From the NCBI GenBank assembly GCA_017461825.1, contig JAFTXB010000220.1:1-13585 (forward strand): a stretch of 13,585 nucleotides of DNA, written 5' to 3'. Both the position numbers and the translations under genes were made by a program. Origin of the DNA: Clostridia bacterium. GTDB lineage: Bacteria; Bacillota; Clostridia; Oscillospirales; CAG-272. This document shows, piece by piece, positions 1 through 4,903 of the stretch (position 1 is the first letter of the stretch; each line of letters starts with the position of its first letter). The notes beneath the pieces are model-generated. The model did not search any database and was not told where the DNA came from. It saw nothing but the letters and a program-made list of their open reading frames with translations.

Positions 1-50
1 CCTTTTTGTAAAAGGGGTCTCCCCCGCAAAAAAAAAAAAAAAGAAAAGCC
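1..50. other. A-rich intergenic edge beyond the rplA terminator
   Basis: No gene is visible. The segment holds a run of 15 A at 28-42 (a T run on the minus strand), a short GGGG-TCTC-CCCC hairpin at 14-25 and a competing CCTTTT/AAAAGG pairing at 1-15. In most Firmicutes rplA is followed by the L10 leader and rplJ-rplL, so this could be the start of such a leader, but the window ends too early to tell. Confidence 0.4.
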
Positions 51-90
51 AAAAAAACAGCCGCTCTCCGGTTTGGGGAGCGGCTGTTTT
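51..90 (-). terminator. Intrinsic terminator of the rpmG-rplA operon
   Basis: Read on the minus strand, a 12-bp GC-rich stem (arms 58-69 and 75-86, one G-U pair) with a short loop is followed at once by seven T (complement of 51-57). It lies 17 nt after the rplA stop. AAAA/TTTT flanks on both sides mean it could also work on the plus strand. Confidence 0.92.
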
Positions 91-107
91 GATTCAATTT
101 GCTGTTA

Positions 108-803
108 TCAGCCAAGCTTTGCCTGGTTGACCTTGATGCCGGGGCCCATGGTGGAAGCCACGACGCAGCTCTTGATATACTGACCCTTTGCAGCAGCGGG
201 CTTTGCCTTGATGATAGCGCCGAGGAGGGTGTTGAAGTTCTCCTGGATCTTATCAGCACCAAAGGATGCCTTGCCGATGGGGCAGTGGATGATGTTGGTC
301 TTATCAAGTCTGTACTCGATCTTACCTGCCTTAGCTTCGGTAACTGCGCGAACAACGTCGGGAGTTACGGTGCCTGCCTTAGGAGAAGGCATGAGGCCCT
401 TAGGACCGAGAACCTTACCGAGACGGCCGATAACCGACATCATGTCGGGAGTTGCGATAACAACGTCGAAATCGAACCAGTTTTCCTTTTGGATCTTCTC
501 TGCGTACTCTACGCCGCCTGCGTAATCTGCACCTGCGTCGAGTGCCTTTTGAACGTTATCACCCTTTGCGAATACGAGGGTCTTTACGGTCTTACCGGTT
601 CCGTTGGGAAGAACGACGGCACCGCGGACCTGCTGGTCTGCGTGACGCGAGTCAACACCCAAACGAACGTGAACCTCGATGGTCTCGTCAAACTTTGCCT
701 TAGAGGTCTGGCAAACCAGTGCCATTGCCTCTGCGGGATCATACAGCTTGCTCTTTTCGATCAGCTTTACGCTGTCTACATACTTCTTACCAAATTTAGC
801 CAT
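108..803 (-). CDS. rplA: 50S ribosomal protein L1
   Basis: Ribosomal protein L1, 231 residues, the usual bacterial length. It binds the mobile L1 stalk of 23S rRNA near the E site and helps release deacylated tRNA; in many bacteria it also represses its own operon by binding the mRNA. The N-terminal MAKFGKKYVDS, the block around FAKGDNVQKALDAGAD (~residues 79-93) and the signature GPKGLMPSPKAGTVTPDV (~132-150) are typical and intact. The ATG at 803 has a GGGAGG-type ribosome binding site just upstream, and that site follows directly on the rplK stop (14-nt gap), so the two genes are translated as a pair. It is the last gene before the terminator at 51-90. Nothing is odd about the protein. Confidence 0.98.
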   Translation of the reverse strand: MAKFGKKYVDSVKLIEKSKLYDPAEAMALVCQTSKAKFDETIEVHVRLGVDSRHADQQVRGAVVLPNGTGKTVKTLVFAKGDNVQKALDAGADYAGGVEYAEKIQKENWFDFDVVIATPDMMSVIGRLGKVLGPKGLMPSPKAGTVTPDVVRAVTEAKAGKIEYRLDKTNIIHCPIGKASFGADKIQENFNTLLGAIIKAKPAAAKGQYIKSCVVASTMGPGIKVNQAKLG

Positions 804-817
804 TGTTCAGTCCTCCC

Positions 818-1243
818 TTACTCCTCGACGGTGACGCCCATGGAGCGTGCGGTTCCGGCGATCATGCTCATTGCCGACTCAAGGCTTGCCGCATTGAGGT
901 CGGGCATCTTGGTCTCTGCAATCTTTTGTACCTGTTCCTTCGTCAGCTTTGCAACCTTGGTCTTGTTGGGAGCTGCCGAACCCGACTCGATGCCTGCTGC
1001 CTTCTTGATGAGAACGGGAGCGGGGGGAGTCTTGGTGATAAACGTAAAGGAGCGGTCTGCGTAAACCGTGATAACAACGGGGATGATCAGACCGATGTCA
1101 TTCTTGGTTCTCTCGTTGAATTCCTTGGTAAATACGGGAATTGCAACACCGTACTGACCCAGTGCAGGTCCTACGGGGGGCTGAGGAGTTGCCTTTCCTG
1201 CGGGCAACTGAAGCTTAATGTAACCCAAAATCTTCTTAGCCAT
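818..1243 (-). CDS. rplK: 50S ribosomal protein L11
   Basis: Ribosomal protein L11, 141 residues, standard length. It binds the GTPase-associated centre of 23S rRNA, supports factor binding, and is needed for RelA-type stringent signalling in bacteria that have it. The N-terminal domain shows QPPVGPALGQYGV (~residues 21-33); the RNA-binding C-terminal domain holds KTPPAPVLIKKAAG and the MPDLNA...AMSMIAGTARSMGV block. The open frame extends 6 codons upstream to a TTG at 1261, but those codons contain the GGAGG ribosome binding site itself, so the ATG at 1243 (MAKKILGY) is the start. It is followed by rplA after 14 nt and preceded by a 66-nt gap after nusG that holds two hairpins, a plausible place for L1 autoregulation. 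Confidence 0.98.
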   Translation of the reverse strand: MAKKILGYIKLQLPAGKATPQPPVGPALGQYGVAIPVFTKEFNERTKNDIGLIIPVVITVYADRSFTFITKTPPAPVLIKKAAGIESGSAAPNKTKVAKLTKEQVQKIAETKMPDLNAASLESAMSMIAGTARSMGVTVEE

Positions 1244-1254
1244 GATTAAAATTA

Positions 1255-1259
1255 CCTCC
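1255..1259 (-). promoter_or_regulatory. Ribosome binding site deciding the rplK start
   Basis: GGAGG on the minus strand, 11 nt before the ATG at 1243. It lies inside the possible upstream extension from the TTG at 1261, which argues against that longer start. Confidence 0.85.
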
Positions 1260-1275
1260 AAATGTGGTTTTTTGC

Positions 1276-1325
1276 GGAAGAATTCAAAAAATTTTTCTTC
1301 CTCCCACGCACAGCCTTTTGCTGTG
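1276..1325 (-). promoter_or_regulatory. Two hairpins in the nusG-rplK gap
   Basis: In transcript order after nusG there is a 6-bp CACAGC/GCTGTG hairpin (arms 1320-1325 and 1309-1314, 5-nt loop), then a GGAAGAA/TTCTTCC hairpin (arms 1295-1301 and 1276-1282, A/T-rich loop). The rplK ribosome binding site follows. Neither has a T tract, so they are not clear terminators. L1 represses rplK-rplA in several bacteria by binding this part of the mRNA; that role here is inference. Confidence 0.45.
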
Positions 1326-1327
1326 GA

Positions 1328-1879
1328 TTAATTTTGTGCTGCCAGGAGCTTTACCTCATCGGACGCAAGCTCAACGGGCATGTCACGGTTGCCGCGCTTG
1401 ATCAGCACGGTAACATTTTTGAGATCCTCGGAGATCGCCTGAACGGTACCCGTGTACCCCTCAAACAATCCGCCGCTCACCGTAACGCTGTCGCCAACTG
1501 CAAACGAAAGCTTGATCTGCTGCACCTGCTCGATGTCAAGTGCGGCGACCTCTGCCTCCGACAGAGGCGTGGGACGCGATCCGGGGCCGACAAAACCCGT
1601 CACTCCCGTGATGTTTCTCACGGCGTGCCAGCTTTCCTCGTTCATCACCATTTTGACGTATACGTAGCAGGGAAACAGCTTGTTTTCCACTTCCTTTTCG
1701 GTGTCGCCGTTCTTTTCGATAACGACCTCCACAGGGATACGCACGTCAAAGATCAAGTGACCGAGGCCTCGGTTTTCGATGATCTTTTCAAGATTTGCTT
1801 TTACCTTGTTTTCGTAGCCTGAATAGGTGTGCGCCACATACCATCTCGGGCCTACGTTCATTTCATTGATATCACTCAT
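1328..1879 (-). CDS. nusG: Transcription termination/antitermination factor NusG
   Basis: NusG, 183 residues, normal length. It binds the RNA polymerase clamp through its N-terminal NGN domain and contacts ribosomal S10 or Rho through its C-terminal KOW domain, coupling transcription to translation or affecting pausing. The NGN domain spans ~11-100 (RWYVAHTYSGYENKVKANL near the start; LFPCYVYVKM and WHAVRNITGVTGFVG later). The KOW domain spans ~125-180 (FAVGDSVTVSGGLFEGYTGTV). One small deviation is FPCY where FPGY is usual. The ATG at 1879 has GGAG/AGGG sequence just upstream, and the secE stop lies 20 nt before it, so secE and nusG are tightly linked, as in most bacteria. Confidence 0.97.
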   Translation of the reverse strand: MSDINEMNVGPRWYVAHTYSGYENKVKANLEKIIENRGLGHLIFDVRIPVEVVIEKNGDTEKEVENKLFPCYVYVKMVMNEESWHAVRNITGVTGFVGPGSRPTPLSEAEVAALDIEQVQQIKLSFAVGDSVTVSGGLFEGYTGTVQAISEDLKNVTVLIKRGNRDMPVELASDEVKLLAAQN

Positions 1880-1899
1880 AGCCCTCTGCTCCTAAAAGA

Positions 1900-2406
1900 T
1901 CAGAACAGCTTGAGGAATGCCAGATAGCCCTGACCGAGGGCAAAATCCAGCAAGCAGATTGCCAATGCGCAAACAACCAGCACAACGAGAACCACAAGGG
2001 TGCTCTTCTTTGTCTGATCCCAAGGCAACCATACGATCTTCTTTGCCTCGCTCTTGTAAACACGCAAGAACTTGCCAACCTTCTCACGGAAGATGATTCC
2101 GAGAACCACAGCGGCAACGATCAGCACGCCGAAAATGCACAGCGTGATGATGGTTTGAGTGGACATACCCTTCTTTTCCTCGGTTTTATTTTCCGTAGAA
2201 GCGGCACTGCCTGTCGTTTCTTCCTCATGGTCGTGGTCATGCTCGTCGGTAGCAGCCTCGGTGGTAACCTCCTCAACGGTGGTTTCCTCGGCTGTTGTAA
2301 CGTCCGTGGTATCTTCGGCAAAAGCGGGAATTGCAAAGAGAACAACCGTCAGGAGCAGAGCAACGATCGCAGCGCTCCATCTTTTCAACAGATTTCCTGT
2401 TTTCAT
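1900..2406 (-). CDS. secE: SecE translocase subunit with signal peptide and acidic extracytoplasmic extension
   Basis: SecE clamps the SecY channel in the Sec translocase. The C-terminal third is the SecE core: amphipathic cytoplasmic helix ~108-130 (REKVGKFLRVYKSEAKKIVW) and a membrane helix ~135-157. Position between rpmG and nusG confirms identity. At 168 residues it is far longer than the ~60-80 usual in Firmicutes. The extra N-terminus has a signal-peptide-like start (basic n-region, hydrophobic 11-26, AFA cleavage motif at 28-30), a Thr/Glu-rich stretch 31-79 with DEHDHDHEEE at 54-63, and a second membrane helix ~85-106. This predicts the acidic segment outside and the SecE core in normal orientation. 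The usual W-P of the core reads WLPW (126-129). The ATG at 2406 has AAGGA-type sites upstream. An internal ATG (Met81, 2166) preceded by AAGAAGGG could yield an 88-residue form, though that site is close to the codon. Confidence 0.88.
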   Translation of the reverse strand: MKTGNLLKRWSAAIVALLLTVVLFAIPAFAEDTTDVTTAEETTVEEVTTEAATDEHDHDHEEETTGSAASTENKTEEKKGMSTQTIITLCIFGVLIVAAVVLGIIFREKVGKFLRVYKSEAKKIVWLPWDQTKKSTLVVLVVLVVCALAICLLDFALGQGYLAFLKLF

Positions 2407-2449
2407 TTGTCCTTTATTCCTTTCTTAATTTAGCGTTTGCCGTTGGAAA

Positions 2450-2611
2450 TCACTTGGTTTCCTTATGAACCGTATGCTTGCGGCAAAACTTGCAATACTT
2501 CATGAGTTCCAGTCTGTCCGGGTCATTTTTCTTGTTTTTCTTTGTGTCGTAATTTCTCTGCTTGCACTCGGTGCATGCGAGAGTAATCTTGACTCGAGCG
2601 TCATTCGCCAT
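2450..2611 (-). CDS. rpmG: 50S ribosomal protein L33, zinc-ribbon type
   Basis: This 53-residue protein was read by hand from the minus strand. It starts MANDARVKITLACTECKQRN and ends at a TGA at 2450. L33 is a small protein of the large subunit near the E site. Two CxxC pairs (Cys13/16 and Cys40/43) form a zinc ribbon, so this is the zinc-binding form; bacteria with several L33 genes often switch to a cysteine-free form under zinc limitation. The motif RNYDTKKNKKNDPDRLELMKYC is typical of the family. The ATG at 2611 follows GGGAGGTG at ~7 nt. It is the first gene of the operon, transcribed from the promoter at 2796-2824, with 43 nt to secE. Confidence 0.95.
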   Translation of the reverse strand: MANDARVKITLACTECKQRNYDTKKNKKNDPDRLELMKYCKFCRKHTVHKETK

Positions 2612-2789
2612 TTAGCGGCACCTCCCATATGAATTTTATTTGATCCCTCGGATGGAGAGATCCGTGTACCTCCCTCCCCAAAAGGCGTCGCGCGATCCCG
2701 CATTCGGGTGGCGCATCGGGCGACCGTTGCCATGCGTTTTTCTTTCCTTTTAAAAGTGCGCACAACAAAAAAGCCCTTTTGCAGAGGTA
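2612..2789 (-). promoter_or_regulatory. Long structured 5' leader of the rpmG operon
   Basis: About 178 nt separate the predicted transcription start (~2789) from the rpmG ATG. A GC-rich structure stands out in an otherwise AT-rich region: arms 2687-2696 and 2715-2724 pair over 10 positions with one mismatch and enclose a CCCG-CATT-CGGG hairpin (2697-2708). A second weak pairing lies at 2641-2662. I recognise no known riboswitch, T-box or tRNA. An open frame from ~2730 runs out of frame into rpmG, but I do not consider it a gene. Confidence 0.5.
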
Positions 2790-2795
2790 AGAATT

Positions 2796-2824
2796 ATTAT
2801 ATCACAACATATCCTGCCTGTCAA
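2796..2824 (-). promoter_or_regulatory. Sigma-A promoter of rpmG-secE-nusG-rplK-rplA
   Basis: On the minus strand a perfect -35 TTGACA (2819-2824) and a perfect -10 TATAAT (2796-2801) are separated by exactly 17 bp. This full consensus suits a strongly expressed ribosomal operon. Confidence 0.95.
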
Positions 2825-2879
2825 TAGTTTTTTCAAATTTTTTTCTTTTTTCGGTCATTTTATTCCTGCTTTTGATTAC

Positions 2880-2914
2880 AAGAAAACACAGGGGAGCTTT
2901 TAAAAAGCCCCCCG
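2880..2914 (-). terminator. Intrinsic terminator after the CotH-family gene
   Basis: Read on the minus strand, arms 2903-2913 and 2891-2901 pair over 11 positions with one G-U. The inner A/T pairs must open to give a loop, and the downstream tract is T-rich but interrupted (TGTGTTTTCTT). It lies ~20 nt after the CotH-family stop and upstream of the rpmG promoter, separating the two units. Confidence 0.75.
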
Positions 2915-2932
2915 CATATTCTTTGCAAGCTG

Positions 2933-4588
2933 TCAGATCTTTCCCTTTGTCACAAATTGAGGATCGGAGAACTGCCCGTTCATCCACTCGATGCGTCGGA
3001 TGAGCCATTGATAGCCTGTTGCCGCCTGGATGATGCGGTCTGCCAATTCGGCATCACGGTCTCTGCCGCGGTTCCACATCTCCTCGTCCAGAGCAAAGTC
3101 GGCATCGTAATTCCGCGTGACCAAAAGCATCATATCCAGCACCGAATCAAAGCCGTTCGTATTGGCGTAGACCTCCTGCCAGACCTCGGCAACCCGCTCA
3201 CGGATAAACTCATGGTTGAGAAGCATGGCATACCACACGTTGCGGTTTACCGCAAAATAGGCTTCGGTATCGGCATACTTATAGGTGCCGTATTGATAAA
3301 AAGCGTGGTCAAAGTCCCACGGGCAGGCAAAGGTCAAGAGCCCGGTTCCGCCCTCGGAAAAATCAACGTACATGAAATAGCTCTTCTGTCGGTCGTCCCA
3401 GTTGCAGGTCAGCTCGCTGTGAATGTATTTACGCGCCAGCGAATCGACATCGATCAAAGCCGAAATAGTCTCCTCCGCGGATTTGTACTTGGACTTTACA
3501 ATGTTGGCATTTTCGTCAAGCGCAAAATAATTTCCATCGTAGGTCGCCGCGTAAATGATCTTAAACGCATTCTTGAGATACCGCGCGGCAAATTCGGTTT
3601 GCTCGGGAGAGGTGCCGTCGTTTTTCAGTTCCCATTTAAAATACCGTGTATGCGGCTTATATGTGCCCAAAAAATTGGTGTATTTATAAGCCTGCACATC
3701 AAGCGTTAAAAGCGGGTTTGTAGAGGATGCCTCCTGCTCAAAAAGGTAGCCCGAGCGGATCTCGCTGCTATCCGCCCCCGCCTCCTCGATGTCAATGCGG
3801 TATTCGTTGATCTGGCTCTGCTCGGCAAGCAGATACACGCCCTGATATTCGCCGTTGATATACACGTTGACGTTGCGCCAATCCGAGGTATACTCGGTAA
3901 GAATGACCGACGCGAGGCTGAGCGACGCGGAATTGTGCAGCATGGAGGCATCGTACCACTCAGCAAGCAGCACCCAGCTCTTGCACTCGGCATCCTCATT
4001 CATTCCCAGCAGATTGCGCTTGGAATCAAACTTGATACGGTACGGCTTTTTGGGGCGGCTTGACGTGGAGTTTCCGCGGATGCGGATGCCGCCGCGCGCG
4101 CCCTCAAAGCAATAATCGGCATTTGATGTGCTGAGATCCACACGGCAATCGACATAATTTTCCTTGGAGGTAATGGCAACACCGTTGGTATTGATATTCA
4201 AAATAGGAAGTGTTTTTGGCAAAACGCGGACAACACAGTTGCGCTCGCCACCGCCCGACACGATCGCATAGCCCTCTTTTTTGGCGTAAACAATTCCGTT
4301 TTCCACAAGGACACTATCGGAAGAAGAAGCCCATTCGACCTCTCCCTCGGCGCCCTCGGGGGTATGGACCGTGTAATTGAGGCGGCGCATCTCGCCTTCA
4401 AACATATAAAAGATCCCGTCAACGATCTCGGCTGTCGGCACCTTGTTGGAACCGGTTGGCGGCAGAGCCGCGGCGGTATCCTCGGTATAACCCGACGTGT
4501 CAGGCTCTTCAAGCTCGGATCGTGTGTTGCAAGCCCCGCAGAACAGCACCGTCAAGAGGCACAAAAGCAGGCAAAAAACACGTTTCAT
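2933..4588 (-). CDS. CotH kinase family lipoprotein
   Basis: A 551-residue exported protein of the CotH family, named after a Bacillus spore-coat protein that phosphorylates other coat proteins; family members outside spores are surface proteins of mostly unknown role. The N-terminus is a lipoprotein-type signal (MKRVFCLL... with Cys20 as likely lipidated residue; C-G-A-C is an atypical lipobox because -3 is Cys). Residues ~50-123 look like a small Ig/BIG2-like beta domain (VEWASSSDSVLVENGIVYAK). The CotH domain spans ~125-540: RIRGNSTSSRPKKPYRIKF (~169-187), WVLLAEWYDASMLHN (~205-219), VNVYINGEYQGVYLLAEQ (~240-257) and PWDFDHAF (423-430), whose aspartates match the family's metal/ATP-binding acidic residues. 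It has its own promoter, AGGAG ribosome binding site and terminator, so it is monocistronic. Export as a lipoprotein makes a coat role unlikely; kinase activity is inferred from family only. Confidence 0.87.
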   Translation of the reverse strand: MKRVFCLLLCLLTVLFCGACNTRSELEEPDTSGYTEDTAAALPPTGSNKVPTAEIVDGIFYMFEGEMRRLNYTVHTPEGAEGEVEWASSSDSVLVENGIVYAKKEGYAIVSGGGERNCVVRVLPKTLPILNINTNGVAITSKENYVDCRVDLSTSNADYCFEGARGGIRIRGNSTSSRPKKPYRIKFDSKRNLLGMNEDAECKSWVLLAEWYDASMLHNSASLSLASVILTEYTSDWRNVNVYINGEYQGVYLLAEQSQINEYRIDIEEAGADSSEIRSGYLFEQEASSTNPLLTLDVQAYKYTNFLGTYKPHTRYFKWELKNDGTSPEQTEFAARYLKNAFKIIYAATYDGNYFALDENANIVKSKYKSAEETISALIDVDSLARKYIHSELTCNWDDRQKSYFMYVDFSEGGTGLLTFACPWDFDHAFYQYGTYKYADTEAYFAVNRNVWYAMLLNHEFIRERVAEVWQEVYANTNGFDSVLDMMLLVTRNYDADFALDEEMWNRGRDRDAELADRIIQAATGYQWLIRRIEWMNGQFSDPQFVTKGKI

Positions 4589-4595
4589 ACAGTGT

Positions 4596-4600
4596 CTCCT
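4596..4600 (-). promoter_or_regulatory. Ribosome binding site of the CotH-family gene
   Basis: AGGAG on the minus strand, 7 nt before the ATG at 4588. It supports this start, which also gives a complete signal peptide. Confidence 0.85.
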
Positions 4601-4635
4601 TTTTTGTATTTTATTTGCAATAAATTTCTATCATT

Positions 4636-4665
4636 ATTATACAGTATCGCAAACGAGTCTGTCAA
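4636..4665 (-). promoter_or_regulatory. Promoter of the CotH-family gene
   Basis: Perfect TTGACA (4660-4665) and TATAAT (4636-4641) on the minus strand with an 18-bp spacer. The predicted start leaves a leader of ~40 nt. The -10 sits in the 15-mer GATACTGTATAATAA, which recurs exactly at the divergent promoter (4807-4821). Confidence 0.93.
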
Positions 4666-4733
4666 TAGATTTTTCTTGATTTTTGTTTTACCACTCAAAA
4701 TGGCTTTTTTTCAAATAATAATACACCATTTCT

Positions 4734-4781
4734 GTTATTTTTATAACAAAGTATTAACAAATTAGTTGTTTTTTATTAACA
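4734..4781 (+). promoter_or_regulatory. Candidate PhoP-type operator upstream of the phosphate transporter
   Basis: Hexamers ATAACA (4743), TTAACA (4754), GTTGTT (4765, a poor match) and TTAACA (4776) start exactly 11 bp apart. The B. subtilis Pho box consists of TTAACA-like hexamers with 5-bp gaps, which is the same 11-bp period. The array ends ~33 bp before the -10, where an activator would sit. A TGTTAT-TTT-ATAACA inverted repeat (4734-4748) overlaps its left end. The region is AT-rich, so chance matches are possible. Confidence 0.45.
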
Positions 4782-4806
4782 TCAAATATCTTTTATCTTT
4801 TTATGG

Positions 4807-4821
4807 GATACTGTATAATAA
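4807..4821 (+). promoter_or_regulatory. -10 region of the Na/Pi cotransporter promoter
   Basis: A perfect TATAAT at 4814-4819 in the 15-mer GATACTGTATAATAA. No good -35 lies 16-19 bp upstream (only T-rich sequence), which fits a promoter needing an activator such as PhoP. The transcript would start near 4826, leaving a leader of ~78 nt. Confidence 0.7.
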
Positions 4822-4861
4822 ATGAGGTTTTTTGCGGCGTTTTTCCACAAATTACCACCCC

Positions 4862-4875
4862 TTTTACGCGTAAAA
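4862..4875. promoter_or_regulatory. 14-bp perfect palindrome, possible operator
   Basis: TTTTACGCGTAAAA, 28 bp before the start codon of the transporter and ~36 bp after the predicted transcription start. It has the dyad symmetry of a repressor site. As RNA it would form only a tiny hairpin, so a DNA-binding role is more likely. No regulator is encoded nearby. Confidence 0.4.
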
Positions 4876-4903
4876 AATACCCCCAAAAAACAAAAGGAGA
4901 ATT

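Noticed and set aside
99..1064. Plus-strand open frame of 321 codons over rplA/rplK
   Set aside because: It is antisense to two clear ribosomal genes. The product is Cys/Leu-rich low-complexity sequence with no family resemblance and no proper ribosome binding site.
1244..1261. Longer rplK start at a TTG
   Set aside because: The extra six codons contain the GGAGG ribosome binding site, and L11 proteins begin at MAKK.
2407..2449. tRNA-Trp, sometimes found between rpmG and secE in Firmicutes
   Set aside because: The gap is only 43 nt and holds just the secE ribosome binding site. I saw no tRNA-like fold in the other gaps either.
2712..2745. Plus-strand terminator-like hairpin (CGCAT/ATGCG plus GGC/GCC, then T-rich tract), with a GGGTGG just upstream as in a T-box
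   Set aside because: There is no plus-strand gene upstream or downstream for it to control, the T-box core is not complete, and the same bases form a better structure in the minus-strand leader.
2500..2763. Minus-strand frame of 87 codons beginning in the rpmG leader
   Set aside because: It overlaps rpmG in another frame, is Arg/Thr-rich without family features, and rpmG has the correct start and ribosome binding site. A short leader peptide from ~2730 is possible but not supported.
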